Shown: positions 48,101 to 59,076 of the stretch, piece by piece
Position numbering within the stretch: position 1 is the first letter of the stretch
Layout of the letters: each line of letters begins with the position of its first letter
NCBI RefSeq assembly: GCF_001704275.1
Contig: NZ_CP011533.1
Coordinates: 8,370,001 to 8,434,000, forward strand
Direction of reading: 5' to 3'
DNA length: 64,000 nucleotides
Source of the DNA: Streptomyces noursei ATCC 11455
GTDB taxonomy: Bacteria; Actinomycetota; Actinomycetes; Streptomycetales; Streptomycetaceae
Notes under the pieces: generated by a model
Database searches by the model: none
Seen by the model: only the letters and a program-made list of their open reading frames with translations
What the model was told of the DNA's origin: nothing
Made by a program: the position numbers and the translations under genes

Positions 48101-50499
48101 TCGATGCGACGGTGCATGCGGTGGTGTCGGGTGGTTCGGGTCCGGTGCCCATCGGGCGGCCGGTGTGGAATGCGCGGGCGTATGTGTTGGACGGGTCGTT
48201 GCGTGTGGTGCCGCCTGGTGTGCCGGGGGAGTTGTATCTGGCGGGTGGGTTGTTGGCGCGTGGGTATGTGGGTCGTCCGGGTTTGACGGCTTCGCGTTTC
48301 GTGGCTGATCCGTTTGGTCCGTCGGGTGGGCGGATGTATCGCACGGGTGATGTGGTGCGGTGGGATGCGTTGGGGCGGCTTGAGTATCTGGGGCGGAGCG
48401 ATGATCAGGTCAAGTTGCGTGGCTATCGCATTGAGTTGGGTGAGGTGGAGAGTGCGTTGACGGCGCTGCCGGGTGTGACTGCGGCCCGTGTGCTGATCCG
48501 CGAGGACCGACCGGGCGACAAGCGCCTGGTGGCGTATCCGGTGGTCGCTGCCGGGCGGCGGGTGGACGCCGCCGAGCTGCGCCGGAGCCTTGCGACGGCC
48601 CTGCCCGACTACATGGTTCCGGCCGCGTTCGTGGTCCTCGACGCGTTGCCGCTGCTGCCCAACGGCAAGGTCGACCGGCGCGCCCTGCCCGCCCCCGAAC
48701 CGGACGTGCACCGGGGCGGTGGACTGGCTCCGCGTACCGACGAGGAACGGCTCCTGTGCGGGGTGGTCGCCGAGACGCTCGGCCTCCCGGAGGTCGGGGT
48801 CGACGACGATTTCTTCGCCCTCGGCGGCGACAGCATCCTGTCGATCCAGGTCGTCAGCAGGGCCCGTAACGCGGGACTGGTCATCACGCCGCGCGACGTC
48901 TTCGTCCACCGCACCGTCGAGGCGATCGCGTCGGTTGCCGTGCCGCTGGGCGCGGAGCCGGAGACCGCGGCCACCCCGGGCATCGGCGAGGTGCCGCTCA
49001 CGCCCATCGCCGCGTGGTTCCTCGACCGGCCCGGCACCCTCGACGGCTACAACCAGTCGAGCGTGCTGAGATCACCGGCCGGGGCAACGGAGAAGGACAT
49101 CGCCGCGGCGCTCCAACTGCTCCTGGACCACCACGACATGCTGCGGCTCCGGGTGAGCGCGACGCCCGGCGGGCGGCCCGGGCTCGAAGTCCTGCCGCAG
49201 GGCGCGGTGAGCGCCCGCGCGCGGCTGACGCGGGTCGACATCGCCGGGCTCGACGGCGCACGGACCGATGCGGTGGTCGCCGAGGCGGCCGAGGCCGCCC
49301 GCCTGCGACTGCGGCCCGGCAAGGGTGACGTGCTGGAGGCCGTCTGGTACGACGCGGGGCCCGACCGGCCCGGTCGGCTGCTGCTCGTCGTCCATCACCT
49401 CGCGGTGGACGCGGTCTCGTGGCGCACCCTCACCGCCGACCTGGCCGCTGCCTGGCAGGCGGTCGTCGCCGGCGCGGCGGGCGAAACCTCGCCGCTGCCG
49501 CCGGTGCCCACCTCCTACCGCAGGTGGGCGGAGCTACTGGTGGCCGATGCACGGAGCGCCGAACGCGCCGCGGAACTGCCCCTCTGGCAGGAGATCCTGC
49601 GCACCGAGGACCCGCAGTGGGGATACCGGCCGCTCGACCCGGACCGGGACACCGCCGACGGCGTGCGGACGCTGACGGTCACCCTGCCCGCACAGTGGAC
49701 ACAGCCCCTGCTGACCACCGTGCCGACCGCGTTCCACGCGGGGGTCAACGATGTGCTGCTGACGGGCCTGGCGCTGGCGGTCACCGGATGGCGTGCCGAA
49801 CGCGGGGGCGCGGGCGGGTCGGCCGTCCTGCTCGACCTGGAGGGGCACGGCCGCGAGCAGATCGCGGAGAACATCGACCTGTCCCGGACCGTCGGCTGGT
49901 TCACCAGCATGTACCCGGTGCGGCTCGATCCGGGTCCGGTGAGCCGGTACGAGGCGCGGGCGTTCGACGCCCCGCTCGTCGACCGCGCGCTGAAGCGGGT
50001 CAAGGAACAGCTGCGGGCCGTACCGGACCACGGCATCGGCTACGGCCTGCTGCGTCACCTCAACCCGGGCACCCGCGACGCGCTCGGGGACGCCGTGACG
50101 CCGCAGATCGGCTTCAACTACCTGGGCCGCTATGCCGGTTCATCGGCGGCCGGCGACGCCGGGGACTGGCAGCTGCTCTTCGACGGGGGCGGGCCACGCA
50201 GTCAGGACCCGGACATGCCGGTGCATCACGTGCTGGACATCAACGCCTACACCAAGGACCTGCCGGAGGGGCCGCAGCTGGTCGCCGGCTGGACCTGGCC
50301 GACGGATCTGCTCAAGGAGGAGGACGTCGAGGAACTCGCCGAAGGGTGGCTGCGGGCGCTGCGTGCCGTCGCCGAACACGCCCAGGCACCCGACGCCGGC
50401 GGCTACACGCCTTCCGACCTTCCGTTGGTCTCGCTCAACCAGGCTCAGATCGATCGACTGCAGAACAAGCTGCAGAACAAGTGGGGTGGACGCAAGTGA
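36157..50499 (+). CDS. Four-module nonribosomal peptide synthetase (C-A-T-C-A-T-C-A-T-C-A-T-E)
   Basis: This protein has 4780 residues. Condensation motifs HHxxxDG are at H146, H1234, H2291 and H3351. Carrier serines are S1042, S2109, S3169 (GGHSLLATR) and S4226 (GGDSILSIQ, the form found before epimerases). The epimerase [10 protein letters not shown] is at H4413. Binding-pocket residues read by eye are DAFFCGVTF for A1 and A3 (Val/Ile-type pattern) and DAWQLGLID for A2 and A4 (polar type, perhaps Gln or Ser; unsure). The first C domain resembles EntF-like or starter domains, so residue 1 is probably N-acylated by a partner not in the window. Residue 4 should be D. One TTA codon lies at 36688-36690. 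Modules 1-2 and 3-4 form a tandem duplication. Confidence 0.95.
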   Translation: MQENHARLLPLTMSQQGVWYGQQLDPQSPKYNIGECIEIQGPLDEALFIASLEKVGRDCDSLNTEFVEQGDGIHQRVVRTSPGRPYAVDLSAEADPAAAAERFMAADMAATGTAGATGTSASASPHHAFVLLTLGPDRHYWYIRYHHIVMDGLGASVLARKVAETYTAAVRGEAGPELFAPLSALIDDETAYRRSPDFERDQAYWTEKFADFSRSGRDTGNALLATAHSAGEDAAPPQRVPSRPENGGEQHSGRGNHLHQGETLDPQVMDGLRALAAATRTTWSAVFVTAVAAYLSRVTGTGDVTIGLASNGRPGRLRAIPGMTANILPLRVQITPAMTVEALVRAVAAEMRLALRHRRYSREQLARDLRITGDAARLCDVVVNVMPYEYDLDFAGSAGTSRLLSTGPVDDLSLFVSERAEGKGPLIGFDVNPDLYRPEDVRPHQQGITALVTELSRADATSPLSRLAMLDERTAGQVLATGRGNPLGRPDREPARRASLPELFAARVAADPRAVAVSGGEVVLSYGELAELSGVLASRLVGCGVAVEDGVGVLLGRSAAVVTASLAAVRAGGAYVPLDVRWPSERLRQTAHGAGLRVLIVGEELAGHAWVAEARANLPVVVVDAVGRVVDGAPADVALPPAVVGGGQLAYVMFTSGSTGVPKGVGVSHADVVALAADSAWAGGVADAVLLHSAYVFDASTFEIWVPLLNGGRVVVAPEGALEPHVLRDIVTTEQVTALFLTTALFNVIAEVDPQALAGVRAVCTGGERAAPRAMQHLARALPGTRIHHVYGPTETTTFATRHHVVAETPTGPPPIGRPLDGMRAYVLDSALGLVPPGVAGELYLAGPGVARGYPGRPGLTATRFVADPFDPSGGRMYRTGDLVRWDADGRLVYLSRTDDQVKLRGHRIEPGEIEGLLAGLPSVVAACVVVREDLPGDRQLVGYVVAADGSPVDEGELSAAVARVLPSYMVPSVFVALATLPLTPNGKVDRRALPAPRVPERNSGRGPRTVREELLLALFADVLGTDGIGVHDDFFALGGHSLLATRLVSRARSALDAELDVRTLFQHPTVSELATALDTADRARAALVREERPRDLPLSFAQQRLWFLSRLEGPGATYNIPLVLRLDGSLDVDALRAGLADVVERHETLRTVFVEEGGTPRQQVCDAAEAAGLVPLRLEEAPGGGDPAAIERWADGAILSAATEAFDVSGDPAVRVRLLRLGAEAHVLVLVVHHIAADGWSLAPLARDLGVAYRARAEGRAPDWSPLPVQYADYTLWQRRMLGEESDAASLTAGQLEFWRQALAGAPETLALPLDRPRPAVSQHRGDAVPFLATADAHRALVELARSCGCTLFMVVQAAVSVLLSRHGAGDDVPLGTAVAGRSDEALDDLVGFFVNTLVLRTDLSGDPTFRELLCRVREFDLAAYAHGDVPFDRVVEALNPTRSQSHHPLFQVMLVLQNQAAADLDLPGITVTGQPVHTGVSKFDLTFSLTETHDEGGRPAGVDGYLEYSTELFEPATAQALSDRLSRLLTELVADPDQRVQDIELLDAPERAVVLAQGQGDVRQVPATTMSQRFEAQAARTPDAVAVRDGRRTLTYAQLELESNDLAHHLSGRGVGPEDLVALAVPQSAETVVAMLAVLKAGAAYLPVDPAYPAARIAYLLEDARPKLLITDSVVREQLPSTDLPLVVMDDSASWAVGHVSGPGGAVSVAGPAYVIYTSGSTGRPKGVVVTHASVASHMAWLADHLGLTVEDRVLARTSPSFDASVWEVWLPLLHGASVCVMPADANRDPDALVGWIREFGVTVAQFVPSHLSLVLGSGGPVPGCLRAVLCGGEPLVGELAVRVADAWSVEVHNLYGPTEATIDATVHAVVSGGSGPVPIGRPVWNARAYVLDGSLRVVPPGVPGELYLAGGLLARGYVGRPGLTASRFVADPFGPSGGRMYRTGDVVRWDALGRLEYLGRSDDQVKLRGYRIELGEVESALTALAGVTAARVLIREDRPGDKRLVAYVVPADGSAVHQTALRTELAGTLPDYMVPAAFVVLDALPLLPNGKVDRRALPAPEAPAGDSEGRAPHTVQEEILCGLFADVLGRTQVGVHDGFFELGGHSLLATRLVSRVRSVLGVELAVRTLFQHPTPAGLAAALDGVGRARTPVVRAERPTTVPLSFAQQRLWFLNRLDGPGATYNIPLVLELAGTLDARALSCALDDVVERHEVLRTVFPEQDGVPRQCVLDPSAVDLDLSVREIDPDALDAAVRAAVTTSFDVATDLPLRCRLFRTGAERHVLVLVLHHIAGDGWSLAPLARDLGGAYRARIAGRAPDWPAPSVQYADYTLWQRDILGTESDPDSVASRQLAFWRNALSDLPELLELPLAQPRPAVTDPAGGVCVRTLDAALHGRLLDLARSSGSTLFMVLQAAVATVLSRHGAGDDIPLGTPVAGRTDEALDDLIGFFVNTLVLRTDVSGDPTFRELLDRVREFDLSAYAHQDVPFEWLVESLNPVRARNHHPLFQAMLVLQNQDTADTELPGLTVGSRLVHNGVSKFDLTFAFGEDRAQGGLTAGVEYATALFDAASVEALTGRLVRLLEAVAADPDRPLHSYDLLSEDERAEVAGWGEGERLPIGTATASLPELFAARVAADPRAVAVSGGEVVMSYGELAELSGVLASRLVGCGVAVEDGVGVLLGRSAAVVTASLAAVRAGGAYVPLDVRWPVERLRQVAGVSGIRVLVVGEELAGHGWVAEMRRRLPVVVVDAVGRVVDGAPAPAAALPSVRSGDQLAYVMFTSGSTGVPKGVGVSHADVAALAADSAWAGGVADAVLLHSAYVFDASTFEIWVPLLNGGRVVVAPEGALEPHVLRDIVTTEQVTALFLTTALFNVVAEVDPQALAGLRMVCAGGEAASPAAMQQVAGYLPGTRVHHVYGPTETTTFATRHHVTPETPLGPPPIGRALDGMRAHVLDAGLARVAPGVTGELYLAGPGVARGYLGRPALTATRFVADPFDPSGGRMYRTGDLVRWDADGRLVYLSRADDQVKLRGHRIEPGEVEGVLAGLPGVATAYVRVREDLPGDRRLVGYAVPSAGAALDPAELATGVGQTLPAYMVPSAFVVLDALPLTPNGKVDHRALPAPEASGGGGGRGPRTAHEEILCGLFAAVLGLDRVGVADNFFEAGGHSLLATRLVSRVRSVLGVEIEVRALFEHPTVAGLAAVLDAADAARPSVLPERRPEGMPLSFAQQRLWFLSRLEGPGATYNIPLVLRLDGPLDVEALGAALGDLVERHETLRTVYPVTDGVARQLVLDASAVDLAPRPRDVSPAELDRVLTDTVSFAFDLAADVPVRVRLLRLGAEAHVLVLVVHHIAADGWSLAPLARDLGVAYRARAEGRAPDWSPLPVQYADYTLWQRRMLGEESDAASLSARQLDFWRQQLAGIPELVELPWDRPRPAVLKHEGDALTFVIDRDTHQGLSELARSCGCTLFMVLQAAVSVLLSRHGAGDDVPLGTAVAGRTDEALDDLVGFFVNTLVLRTDLSGDPGFRELLDRVREFDLAAFAHQDVPFERLVEALNPVRSQDRHPLFQVMLVLQNQAAADVELPGITVTGQPVHTGVSKFDLTFSLTEKRDEAGGAAGIDGHLEYSTELFEPGTVRALAERLSRLLAAVVADPDLRVHDVELFTDEERARVIAAGHGRPRPMPRLTVPELFSAQAARTPDAVAVRDGRRTLTYAQLELESNDLAHHLSGRGVGPEDLVALALPGTAGMVVAMLAVLKAGAAYLPVDPAYPAARIRYLLEDARPELLITDRAVQGQLPSTDLPLVVMDDSASWAVGHVSGPGGAVSVAGPAYVIYTSGSTGRPKGVVVTHASVASHMAWLADHLGLTVEDRVLARTSPSFDASVWEVWLPLLHGASTCLVSPETNRDPGQLLDRMRDFGVTVAQFVPSHLSLVLGSGGPVPGCLRAVLCGGEPLVGELAVRVADAWSVEVHNLYGPTEATIDATVHAVVSGGSGPVPIGRPVWNARAYVLDGSLRVVPPGVPGELYLAGGLLARGYVGRPGLTASRFVADPFGPSGGRMYRTGDVVRWDALGRLEYLGRSDDQVKLRGYRIELGEVESALTALPGVTAARVLIREDRPGDKRLVAYPVVAAGRRVDAAELRRSLATALPDYMVPAAFVVLDALPLLPNGKVDRRALPAPEPDVHRGGGLAPRTDEERLLCGVVAETLGLPEVGVDDDFFALGGDSILSIQVVSRARNAGLVITPRDVFVHRTVEAIASVAVPLGAEPETAATPGIGEVPLTPIAAWFLDRPGTLDGYNQSSVLRSPAGATEKDIAAALQLLLDHHDMLRLRVSATPGGRPGLEVLPQGAVSARARLTRVDIAGLDGARTDAVVAEAAEAARLRLRPGKGDVLEAVWYDAGPDRPGRLLLVVHHLAVDAVSWRTLTADLAAAWQAVVAGAAGETSPLPPVPTSYRRWAELLVADARSAERAAELPLWQEILRTEDPQWGYRPLDPDRDTADGVRTLTVTLPAQWTQPLLTTVPTAFHAGVNDVLLTGLALAVTGWRAERGGAGGSAVLLDLEGHGREQIAENIDLSRTVGWFTSMYPVRLDPGPVSRYEARAFDAPLVDRALKRVKEQLRAVPDHGIGYGLLRHLNPGTRDALGDAVTPQIGFNYLGRYAGSSAAGDAGDWQLLFDGGGPRSQDPDMPVHHVLDINAYTKDLPEGPQLVAGWTWPTDLLKEEDVEELAEGWLRALRAVAEHAQAPDAGGYTPSDLPLVSLNQAQIDRLQNKLQNKWGGRK
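41207..42185 (+). repeat. Intragenic repeat, copy 1 (A2 domain)
   Basis: Matches 47558-48536 at a constant offset of 6351 bp. Positions 41207-41491 and 41560-42185 are nearly identical to the second copy (about three mismatches seen in the 626-bp part), while 41492-41559 is clearly diverged. The conserved blocks use TTG, CGT and GGT codons far more than the rest of the gene. Confidence 0.85.
47558..48536 (+). repeat. Intragenic repeat, copy 2 (A4 domain)
   Basis: Partner of the repeat at 41207-42185. The 68-bp diverged island lies at 47843-47910. Both copies encode the substrate-binding half of an adenylation domain. Confidence 0.85.
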
Positions 50500-53400
50500 C
50501 CGGGTTCCAGCTGCAGGACGTCCTGCCGTTGACACCGCTGCAGGCAGGCATGCTGTTCCATGCCGTGTACGACTCCGAGGCGGTGGACGTCTACACCGCG
50601 CAGTTCGTCTTCGACATCGAGGGACCGGTCGACGCGGCGCTGCTGTACGCGGCCGTCAAGGGACTGCTGCGCAGGCACGCCAACCTTCGCGTGGGGTTCC
50701 TCCACGAGGACCTCGACGAGCCGGTCCAGGCCGTCGCCGTGGAAGTCCCGCCGGTCTTCGAGGAACTCGACTTCGGCACGGGTGACGACGCCGAGCGCGC
50801 CGAGCGGCTCGCCGCGTTCCTTGCCGACGACCGCACGCGGCGCTTCGACCTCTCCGAACCGCCCCTGATGCGGTTCACCCTGGTCCGGATGGCGCACCAC
50901 CGCTACCACCTGGTCATGACCAACCACCACCTCCTCCTCGACGGCTGGTCGATGCCGCTGCTCGTACGGGAGCTGTTCGAGCTCTATGCGCGCGGCGGGG
51001 ACGGCAGCGCGATGCCGCGCGTCGCCCCCTACCGGGACTACCTTGCCTGGCTGGCCGCGCAGGACCGTACGGCCGCGGCCGGCGCCTGGCGCACGGCGCT
51101 CGCCGGCGTGGCGCAGCCGACCCTGCTGGCCGGGGAGAAGCCGGCCTCCGCGTCGTCGGGCGAGCTGCCCGAGCAGCTGGTGTTGGACCTGGGCGCGGCC
51201 ACCACCGCCCGCCTGCGGGAGACGGCCCGCCGGCACCGCCTGACGCTCAACACGGTGGTGCAGGGCGCCTGGGGCGTTCTGCTGCACCAACTCACCGGGC
51301 AGGACGACGTGTTGTTCGGCACCACCGTCTCGGGACGGCCGCCGGAGATCCCCGGTGTCGACACCATGGTCGGACTGTTCATCAACACGATTCCGGTCCG
51401 CGTCGCCATACGCCCCGACGACACCCTGGCCACGCTGCTGGAGCGGATGCAGGACGAGCAGGGCCGGCTCCTGGGCTGCCAGCACCTCGGGCTGACCGAG
51501 ATCCGCGCGCTGACCGGCCTGGACGACCTCTTCGACACGCTCGCCGTGTTCGAGAACTACCCGATGGACGCGGAGGCGCTGCGGCAGGCCCAGGAGGGCC
51601 TCCCCGGCCTTCGGGTCACCGGCTTCCGCGGCACCGACGCGGCGCACTATCCGCTCACCCTCACCATCGCACCGGGCGATGACCTGCGGATCACCTTCGG
51701 CCATCGCACGGACGCCTTCGACTCCGGCACCGTACGGCTGATGGCGGAGCGGCTGCGACGGCTGCTGGAAACCGGCGCCGATGATCTGGAGCAGCGTGTC
51801 GCCGGCCTCTCGGTGCTGCTCGACGGTGAGCATGCGCGGCTGCTCGACCAGGGGAGGGGCGCCCCCTTACCGGCCGGTGTGCGCCATGCCGGCCTCCCGG
51901 AACTGTTCGCCGCCCGGGTGGTGTCGGACCCGGAAGCGGTGGCGGTCAGGCAGGGCGAAAGCGCCCTGTCCTACGCGGAGTTGGACGGACTCTCCGGTTC
52001 CCTGGCGCGGTGCCTGACGGGCCTGGGCGTGGCCGCCGAGGACGGTGTCGGTGTGCTGGTCGGCCGCTCGGCCGCGGTGGTGACGGCCTCGCTGGCCGCG
52101 GTCCGGGCCGGCGGCGCGTACGTACCGCTGGACGCCCGCTGGCCGGACGGGAGGCTGCGCCGGACATCCGCGGCGGCCGGCCTGCGCGCACTCGTCGTCG
52201 CTGCGGACCTCGCCGGCCACCCCTGGGTGGCGGAGGCCCGCGGCTCTCTCCCGGTCGTGGTGGTGGACACCGACGGGCGGGTCGTGGACGGCGCACCCGT
52301 CGAGCCGGGCACGCTTCCCGACCTGCCCGGCAGCGCGCGGCTGGCGTACGTGATGTTCACCTCCGGCTCCACCGGCGACCCCAAGGCGATCGGTGTCACG
52401 CACGGCGACGTGGCGGCGCTCACCGCCGACGCCATGTGGCGCGGCGCCACCGACGCGGTCCTGATGCACTCCGCCTATGTCTTCGACGCCTCGACCTGCG
52501 AGATCTGGGTCCCGCTGCTCAACGGCGGCACGGTCGTCGTCGCCCCCGACGGGCCACTCGAACCGCATCGCCTCGGCCACATACTGGCGGCCGAGCGGAT
52601 CACCGCTCTCTTCCTGACCACCTCCCTGTTCAACATCGTCGCCGACACCGATCCGCACCTGTTCACGACGGTGCGGCTGGTGGCGACCGGCGGCGAGGTG
52701 GCGGCAGCCGGCGTCCTGCAACGCGCCGCGACCGCCTGCCCCCGGACGTCGTTCGTCAACGCCTACGGGCCGACGGAGGCCACGACGTTCGCGACGCGCT
52801 ACGAGGTGCCGTCGCAACCGATCGCGGACCATCGGGTTCCGCCCATCGGCAAGCCGCTCGACGGTATGCGCTGCCACGTCCTCGACGCCCGGCTGCGACC
52901 GGTGCCTGCGGGCGTGGTGGGTGAGCTCTACCTCGCCGGTCCGGGGGTGGCCCGCGGGTACGTGGGCCGGCCCGACTTGACGGCGACGCGTTTCGTGGCC
53001 GATCCGTTCGATCCGTCGGGTGGGCGGATGTACCGTACCGGCGACCTCGTCCGGTGGGACGCGGACGGCCGGCTCGTCTACCTCTCCCGCGCCGACGACC
53101 AGGTCAAACTCCGCGGTCACCGCATCGAACCCGGCGAGATCGAAACCGCGCTCACCGCCCTGCCGACGGTGACGGCCGCCTGCGTCGTCGTCCGCGAGGA
53201 CGCCCCCGGCGACCGGCGGCTGGTGGCCTATGCCGTGGCGGCGGACGGCGCCACGACAACCCCGGACGCACTGGCGGAGCAACTGGGCCGGACGCTGCCC
53301 GGATACCTGGTCCCCTCGGTGTTCGTCGTGCTGGACGCACTGCCGCTGACCCCGAACGGAAAGCTCGACCGGCGGGCGTTGCCGGCGCCCCGACACACCG

Positions 53401-56400
53401 CGGACACCGGCGGACGCGGCCCGCGCACCGTGCAGGAGGAACTGCTCGCCGACCTGTTCGCCGACGTGCTCGGCACCGGCCGCGTCCCCGTCGACGAGAG
53501 CTTCTTCTCGCTCGGCGGGCACTCCCTGCTGGCCACCCGCCTGGTCAGCCGCATCCGCACCGCACTCGGCGTGGAACTCGAAGTGCGCACGCTCTTCGAG
53601 CACCCCACCGTCGCCCGACTGGCCGCGGCCCTCGACGGTGCGGGCACGGCGCGGGACGCCATCGTGCCCGCGCAGCGCCCGGCGCGACTTCCGCTGTCCT
53701 TCGCACAGCAGCGCCTGTGGTTCCTGGGCAGGCTGGACGGACCCGGCGCCACGTACAACATCCCGCTGGTGCTGCGGCTCGACGGGCCGCTGGACGTGGG
53801 CGCACTGGGTGCCGCCCTGGGCGACGTCATCGAGCGCCACGAGACCCTGCGCACCGTCTTCCCCCAGCACGACGGCGCGCCCGAGCAGGTGGTCCTCGGC
53901 CCGGCTCAGGCGCAGCTCGCGCTGACCGTCGACGATGTCGAGGAGTCCGACCTGCCCGACCGGATCTCCGCCGCGGTGACCGAGCCGATCGACGTGGAGG
54001 CCCAGGCACCGCTGCGGGTGAGCCTGCTGCGGCTGGGCGCGGAGAGCCATGTAGTGGTCCTGACGTTGCATCACATCGCTGGCGACGGCTGGTCGTTGGC
54101 GCCGTTGGCCCGGGACCTGGGCGCCGCCTATCGGGCGCGTGCAGAGGGCAGGGCGCCTGACTGGTCGCCGTTGCCGGTGCAGTACGCCGACTACACGCTG
54201 TGGCAGCGCCGCATGCTGGGTGAGGAGTCGGACGCCGAGAGCCTGTCGGCACGTCAACTGGCCTTCTGGCGCCGGGCCCTGGCCGATGCGCCGGAGGCGC
54301 TGGTCCTGCCCTGGGACCGGCCGCGGCCCGCACTGCTCAAGCACGAGGGCGACGCGCTCACCTTCGTGATCGACCAGGACACGCACCGCGGGCTCGTCGA
54401 GTTGGCGCGGTCGTCGGGATGCACCCTGTTCATGGTGGTGCAGGCGGCGGTGTCGATGCTGTTGTCCCGGCACGGTGCCGGTGACGACATCCCGCTCGGC
54501 ACCGCGGTGGCCGGCCGGAGCGATGAGGCGCTGGACGACCTGGTCGGGTTCTTCGTCAACACGCTCGTACTGCGCACTGACCTGTCGGGTGATCCCACCT
54601 TCCGTGAACTCCTCGACCGGGTGCGGGAGTTCGACCTGGCGGCGTTCGCGCATCAGGACGTGCCGTTCGAGCGATTGGTGGAGTCGCTCAACCCGGTGCG
54701 GTCGCAGGACCGTCACCCGCTCTTCCAGGTGATGCTGGTGCTGCAGAACCAGGCGGCGGCGGACGTCGAACTGCCTGGTGTCACGGTGACCGGCCAGCCG
54801 GTGCACACCGGCGTCAGCAAGTTCGACCTGAGCTTCAGTTTCACCGAGCGGCGGGACGAGGCGGGTGGTGCCGCCGGCATCGACGGCCACGTGGACTACT
54901 CCACCGAACTGTTCGAGCCCGGGACGGTGCACCGGCTCGCCCACCGACTGCGCTGCCTGCTGTCCGCGGTCGTGGCCGACGCCGACCTGCCTGTCCGCAG
55001 CTACGACCTGCTCACCACCGAGGAGCGGTCGCGGATGCTGGAGGAGTGGGGACGCGGCCCCGTCGGATACCTGCCGACCCCGACGGTGCCGGAACTCTTC
55101 GGGGAGTGGGTGACGCGTACCCCCGAAGCCCGGGCCGTACGCGACGCGACGGGTGCCTTGACCTACGCGCAGCTCAACGCCCGGGCCAACGACCTCGCCC
55201 GGCACCTGTCGGGACAGGGCATCGGCCCCGAGGACCTGGTGGCCCTCGCCCTGCCCCGGTCGGCCGACCTCATCGTCGCGATACTGGCGGTACTGAAAAC
55301 AGGAGCGGCCTACCTGCCGGTCGACCCCGCATACCCGCCCGCCCGCATCTCCTTCATGCTCGACGATGCCGCGCCGGCCTTCCTCATCACCACCACCGCT
55401 CTCCGCGCAGGACTGCCCACCACCGCCCGCTGCCTGGCCCTCGACGACACCGCGGTCTGGTCCACCGGCCACACCGCCGACCCGCGCACCGTCCCCCTGC
55501 CCACCCACCCCGCCTACGTCATCTACACCTCCGGCTCCACCGGCCGGCCCAAGGGCGTCGTGGTCACTCACCAGGGCGTCGGCGCGATGGTCCGCACACA
55601 GGCGGAAAGGCTCGGCCTCACCCCCGCCAGCCGGGTCCTGCAGATGGCGTCGGTCAGCTTCGACGCGGCGTTCTGGGACATCTGCATGGGACTGCTGACC
55701 GGTGCCTGCCTGGAGGTCGCGGACCCGGCGCAGCTGGTGCCGGGGCCCCCGCTCGCCGGCCTGCTCGCGGAACGCGGCATCACCCACCTGACCCTCCCGC
55801 CGGCCGCCCTCGCGGTCATGCCGCAGGACGACGGCATACCCGGCGGTACCACCCTGGTGCTCGCCGGGGAGGCGTGCCCACCGGCGCTGGTCGCCCGGTG
55901 GGCCGACGGCCGGCGGTTGGCCAACGCCTACGGGCCGACCGAGACCACGGTCTGCGCGACGATGAGCGACTTCCAGGAGGCGGCCGGCCAGGAGGCGCCG
56001 GCCCACCGGGTACCGATCGGGGTCCCGGTGCGCAACGCACAGGTGTATGTGCTCGACGCGGCAATGGAGTTGGTGCCGCCCGGGGTGATCGGAGAGCTGT
56101 ATGTGGCCGGCGACGGACTGGCCCGCGGCTACCTGAACCGTCCGGGCCTGACCGCCACCCGGTTCGTCGCCGATCCGTTCAGCCACACCGGCGGACGCAT
56201 GTACCGCACCGGCGACCTCGTCCGCTGGAACGACCGCGGCGAGCTCGAATACGTCTCCCGCGCCGACGACCAGGTCAAGCTACGGGGCTTCCGCATCGAA
56301 CTCGGGGAAATCGAGGCGGCGTTGGCCGCGGTGCCCGACATCACCGCCGCCTGCGCCGTCGTCCGGGAGGACCGGCCCGGCGACCGGCGGCTGGTGGCCT

Positions 56401-58082
56401 ACGCCGTTCCCGCCGACGGGCAGGGGGAGGAGGCGACCGCCCGGATGCGCCGGGCACTCGTCGCGCAGCTGCCCGACTACATGGTGCCGTCCGCGTTCGT
56501 CGTGCTCGACGCCCTGCCCCTCACCCCGAACGGGAAGATCGACCGCCGGGGACTGCCCGCCCCCGGCCCCTCCACGAGCACAGGCGCCGGACGCGCCCCG
56601 GACACCGAACAGGAGAAGCTGCTGTGCGCGGTGTTCGCCGATGTCCTCGGTGTCCCTGAAGTGGGTCTCGACGACGACTTCTTCGAGGCGGGCGGACACT
56701 CCCTGCTCGCGGTCAAGCTGGCCCAGCGCATCGAGGACAGGTTCGGCGTACGGCCGTCGATGCGTGCCCTCTTCGCCGCGCCCACCCCCGACGGTGTGCG
56801 GCGCCTCCTGGACGAGCCGGCCGGCGGCTCCGGCCACGCGCCCGGCCCCGATCCGCGCCAGGACGTGCACCTGGCGCCCGACATCACCCCGGCGCTCGGG
56901 CCCGCGTCCGGCGAACCCGCGAGCCCGCGCCGCCCGTTGCTGACCGGCGCCTCGGGCTTCCTCGGAGCGTTCCTCCTGCGTGATCTGCTGGAATCGACGG
57001 GCGGCCCGGTGGACTGCCTGGTGCGGGCCGGCGACACCGCCGAGGGAGCGCGCAGGTTGCGGTCCGGCCTGGAGCGGTACGGGTTGTGGAAGGAGCACTA
57101 CGGCGACCTGATCCGGCCGCTGCCGGGCGACCTGGGCGCGCCGGGCCTGGGCCTGTCCGACGCGGAGCACAAGGCACTGTGCAAGCGGGTCGGCGCTGTG
57201 TACCACAACGGCGCCACGGTCAACTTCGCCGCCCCGTACGCCGAACTCCGCGCTGCCAACGTCACGGGCACCGAGGAACTCCTCCGCATCGCCGCCGCCT
57301 CGGGGTCGACCGGCATGCACTACGTCTCCACCACCGGCGTGTACCCACCGCACACGTCCGCCCCCGGCCCCCTCACGGAAGCCTCCGCCATCGGCCCCGT
57401 GCACGAGCTGCCCGACGGCTACTCGCAGAGCAAGTGGGTCGCCGAGGAGATCGTGGGTATCGCGCAGAGCCGCGGAATCCCGGTGGCCATCTATCGCCCC
57501 GCGCGTATCTCGGGCGCCTCGCGCACGGGCGCCTGCCAGGACCGCGACCTGCTGTGGCAGTACATCAAGGGATGCCTCCAGGCACAGGCGGTACCCGAGG
57601 GATCCGACGAGTCGACCGACTGGATACCGGTCGACTACGTGAGCGCCGCAGTCGTGGCCCTGGCCAACAACCAGCAGGCGCCACAGAACCCACCGCAGAA
57701 CATGGCCGGTCCGGCACGGACAACCTTCCATCTCACCCACCCCGCACCGCCCATGCTCTCGCACGTGTTCCGGGCAGCGGCCGCCCTGGGCTACAGGGTG
57801 CAGCCGGTGCCACTCGACCACTGGCGCAAATTGGTGGCCGACCAGCCGGACAATGCCGCCCAGCTCTTCCTCGGCGGGGTCGACCGGCAGGAGACCGCCG
57901 AGGAAGCCGACGGCCGGCCCCGCCGCCGGCGTCGCACCTTGGACTCCTCCCTCACCCACCGAGCGGCGGCGGCATCGGGAGTCCACCTCCCGCCCTTCAC
58001 CGACGAGACCGTACGGGCCTACCTGACGTACTTCGCCGGCACGGGATTCCTCCCCACGCCCACCCTCGACCCCAACCGCTGA
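50496..58082 (+). CDS. Two-module NRPS with terminal thioester reductase (C-A-T-C-A-T-R)
   Basis: This 2528-residue protein starts at a GTG that overlaps the previous stop (GTGA). The first condensation domain ([21 protein letters not shown] at H144) has the D-L type opening expected after an epimerase. A5 (D664) gives DACFAGATF, a code I do not recognise. T5 is at S1010. The second C domain has H1192. A6 (D1723) gives DAWTVAAVC, a well-known Phe code. T6 is at S2069. From about residue 2145 a reductase domain follows, with GASGFLG, the Y2309/K2313 pair (YSQSK) and no thioesterase. It should release the peptide from T6 by NADPH reduction to an aldehyde or alcohol. One TTA codon lies at 51867-51869. 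Confidence 0.95.
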   Translation: MTGFQLQDVLPLTPLQAGMLFHAVYDSEAVDVYTAQFVFDIEGPVDAALLYAAVKGLLRRHANLRVGFLHEDLDEPVQAVAVEVPPVFEELDFGTGDDAERAERLAAFLADDRTRRFDLSEPPLMRFTLVRMAHHRYHLVMTNHHLLLDGWSMPLLVRELFELYARGGDGSAMPRVAPYRDYLAWLAAQDRTAAAGAWRTALAGVAQPTLLAGEKPASASSGELPEQLVLDLGAATTARLRETARRHRLTLNTVVQGAWGVLLHQLTGQDDVLFGTTVSGRPPEIPGVDTMVGLFINTIPVRVAIRPDDTLATLLERMQDEQGRLLGCQHLGLTEIRALTGLDDLFDTLAVFENYPMDAEALRQAQEGLPGLRVTGFRGTDAAHYPLTLTIAPGDDLRITFGHRTDAFDSGTVRLMAERLRRLLETGADDLEQRVAGLSVLLDGEHARLLDQGRGAPLPAGVRHAGLPELFAARVVSDPEAVAVRQGESALSYAELDGLSGSLARCLTGLGVAAEDGVGVLVGRSAAVVTASLAAVRAGGAYVPLDARWPDGRLRRTSAAAGLRALVVAADLAGHPWVAEARGSLPVVVVDTDGRVVDGAPVEPGTLPDLPGSARLAYVMFTSGSTGDPKAIGVTHGDVAALTADAMWRGATDAVLMHSAYVFDASTCEIWVPLLNGGTVVVAPDGPLEPHRLGHILAAERITALFLTTSLFNIVADTDPHLFTTVRLVATGGEVAAAGVLQRAATACPRTSFVNAYGPTEATTFATRYEVPSQPIADHRVPPIGKPLDGMRCHVLDARLRPVPAGVVGELYLAGPGVARGYVGRPDLTATRFVADPFDPSGGRMYRTGDLVRWDADGRLVYLSRADDQVKLRGHRIEPGEIETALTALPTVTAACVVVREDAPGDRRLVAYAVAADGATTTPDALAEQLGRTLPGYLVPSVFVVLDALPLTPNGKLDRRALPAPRHTADTGGRGPRTVQEELLADLFADVLGTGRVPVDESFFSLGGHSLLATRLVSRIRTALGVELEVRTLFEHPTVARLAAALDGAGTARDAIVPAQRPARLPLSFAQQRLWFLGRLDGPGATYNIPLVLRLDGPLDVGALGAALGDVIERHETLRTVFPQHDGAPEQVVLGPAQAQLALTVDDVEESDLPDRISAAVTEPIDVEAQAPLRVSLLRLGAESHVVVLTLHHIAGDGWSLAPLARDLGAAYRARAEGRAPDWSPLPVQYADYTLWQRRMLGEESDAESLSARQLAFWRRALADAPEALVLPWDRPRPALLKHEGDALTFVIDQDTHRGLVELARSSGCTLFMVVQAAVSMLLSRHGAGDDIPLGTAVAGRSDEALDDLVGFFVNTLVLRTDLSGDPTFRELLDRVREFDLAAFAHQDVPFERLVESLNPVRSQDRHPLFQVMLVLQNQAAADVELPGVTVTGQPVHTGVSKFDLSFSFTERRDEAGGAAGIDGHVDYSTELFEPGTVHRLAHRLRCLLSAVVADADLPVRSYDLLTTEERSRMLEEWGRGPVGYLPTPTVPELFGEWVTRTPEARAVRDATGALTYAQLNARANDLARHLSGQGIGPEDLVALALPRSADLIVAILAVLKTGAAYLPVDPAYPPARISFMLDDAAPAFLITTTALRAGLPTTARCLALDDTAVWSTGHTADPRTVPLPTHPAYVIYTSGSTGRPKGVVVTHQGVGAMVRTQAERLGLTPASRVLQMASVSFDAAFWDICMGLLTGACLEVADPAQLVPGPPLAGLLAERGITHLTLPPAALAVMPQDDGIPGGTTLVLAGEACPPALVARWADGRRLANAYGPTETTVCATMSDFQEAAGQEAPAHRVPIGVPVRNAQVYVLDAAMELVPPGVIGELYVAGDGLARGYLNRPGLTATRFVADPFSHTGGRMYRTGDLVRWNDRGELEYVSRADDQVKLRGFRIELGEIEAALAAVPDITAACAVVREDRPGDRRLVAYAVPADGQGEEATARMRRALVAQLPDYMVPSAFVVLDALPLTPNGKIDRRGLPAPGPSTSTGAGRAPDTEQEKLLCAVFADVLGVPEVGLDDDFFEAGGHSLLAVKLAQRIEDRFGVRPSMRALFAAPTPDGVRRLLDEPAGGSGHAPGPDPRQDVHLAPDITPALGPASGEPASPRRPLLTGASGFLGAFLLRDLLESTGGPVDCLVRAGDTAEGARRLRSGLERYGLWKEHYGDLIRPLPGDLGAPGLGLSDAEHKALCKRVGAVYHNGATVNFAAPYAELRAANVTGTEELLRIAAASGSTGMHYVSTTGVYPPHTSAPGPLTEASAIGPVHELPDGYSQSKWVAEEIVGIAQSRGIPVAIYRPARISGASRTGACQDRDLLWQYIKGCLQAQAVPEGSDESTDWIPVDYVSAAVVALANNQQAPQNPPQNMAGPARTTFHLTHPAPPMLSHVFRAAAALGYRVQPVPLDHWRKLVADQPDNAAQLFLGGVDRQETAEEADGRPRRRRRTLDSSLTHRAAAASGVHLPPFTDETVRAYLTYFAGTGFLPTPTLDPNR

Positions 58083-58141
58083 ACGGGTCCGGCACACCCT
58101 CCCGGCACCCACGACGCACCCTGCGGAGACAGACCCGCAAC

Positions 58142-58179
58142 CTGCCCCTTGACCTGCACCCCAGCAGGCCAAGGGGCAG
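58142..58179. terminator. Strong bidirectional hairpin after the NRPS genes
   Basis: CTGCCCCTTG (58142-58151) pairs with CAAGGGGCAG (58170-58179), extended by CCTG/CAGG inside. It lies 60 bp after the NRPS stop and 28 bp beyond the end of the convergent hypothetical gene. Confidence 0.7.
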
Positions 58180-58206
58180 CCTGCGCGGCGGCGTTCGGAC
58201 AAGGTC

Positions 58207-58707
58207 CTACCGGCTGTGGCTGCCGCAGCCGTGCGGGCGGTCTACCGCCACCGAAACGCTGCAGAGCAGGGGTTCCGGCACGTTCTCGGTGTCGAAGACG
58301 AGGATCGCTCCCGAGACGGGGACGCGGATCGCACACTGGTCGTCACACGTCAGCGGCTCGTATGTCTCCCAGGTGCACCCGGCCCCGTCCAAGGCCCGCA
58401 GGACTTCGCTGCACGCGGGACGACCGGGGAACGTCTCCGACCGGCCGGGTTCCTGCGACGGCCACTCCATCGTGGCCCAGTCGGTCTGGACGACGATCGA
58501 ATGGATCACCTGGCAGTGGGCGTGGCAGGTGGTGACCTCCAGGCAGCCGTACGCGTACAGATACGGCAGCCCATCGGCTCCGGTCGAGGAGCCACACGCC
58601 CACGGAGGCCCCAACGCCTCGGTGACATCACTGAGTTCAGCCCCGATGCGCGCCGGGCCAATGCGGCCAGTCCGGGCGAAGGGTGCAAGGATGTCCATAA
58701 CGTGCAT
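58207..58707 (-). CDS. Hypothetical Cys-rich protein
   Basis: I do not recognise this 166-residue protein. The codon pattern (high G/C third positions in this frame) supports it as a real gene. It has about ten cysteines, several grouped (TTCHAHCQ, TCDDQC), and no signal peptide or membrane segment, so metal binding or a small enzyme or immunity-type fold is possible. The ATG at 58707 has no clear ribosome-binding site, and a second in-frame ATG is at 58698. It converges on the NRPS genes with a shared terminator. Nothing links it to peptide synthesis except position. Confidence 0.6.
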   Translation of the reverse strand: MHVMDILAPFARTGRIGPARIGAELSDVTEALGPPWACGSSTGADGLPYLYAYGCLEVTTCHAHCQVIHSIVVQTDWATMEWPSQEPGRSETFPGRPACSEVLRALDGAGCTWETYEPLTCDDQCAIRVPVSGAILVFDTENVPEPLLCSVSVAVDRPHGCGSHSR

Positions 58708-59076
58708 GGGCTGGAGGATTTCACGGTGACACCTGCCCGGTCCAATGTCGCGGGGACACGGTGCGGACCCATCGGCCAGGCCCTGGGGCTTGCCCGGCCG
58801 GTCACGTGCGGAGCCACATCATCAGGGTTGCTGCGGTGGCGGCCGTTGAACGGCGGTGAATGGTTCGGCAGTGCGGAAAAGCGTGCGGAAAGAGTTCCGT
58901 GAGGGTGCACTGGTGCCCTGGGGCTGTCGAGCTTGGCTTGGAACAGGTGGAATCTCCACCCCGCAGGCCCGATCCTTCCCTGAGCCGAGCCTTCGAGCCT
59001 TCGAGCCATTGAGCTTTCGAGTCTCCGAACGACGGTTGTGCGTTCGCGTATCCGGGCAAGGCGGAATGGGGCTGGT
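58708..59076. other. Intergenic stretch with short tandem repeats
   Basis: About 370 bp with no supportable gene. Near 58984-59025 an 8-bp unit recurs (CTTCGAGC, CTTCGAGC, CATTGAGC, TTTCGAGT). A GGAGG followed by a GTG around 58714-58726 starts only a short frame without known motifs. Confidence 0.4.
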
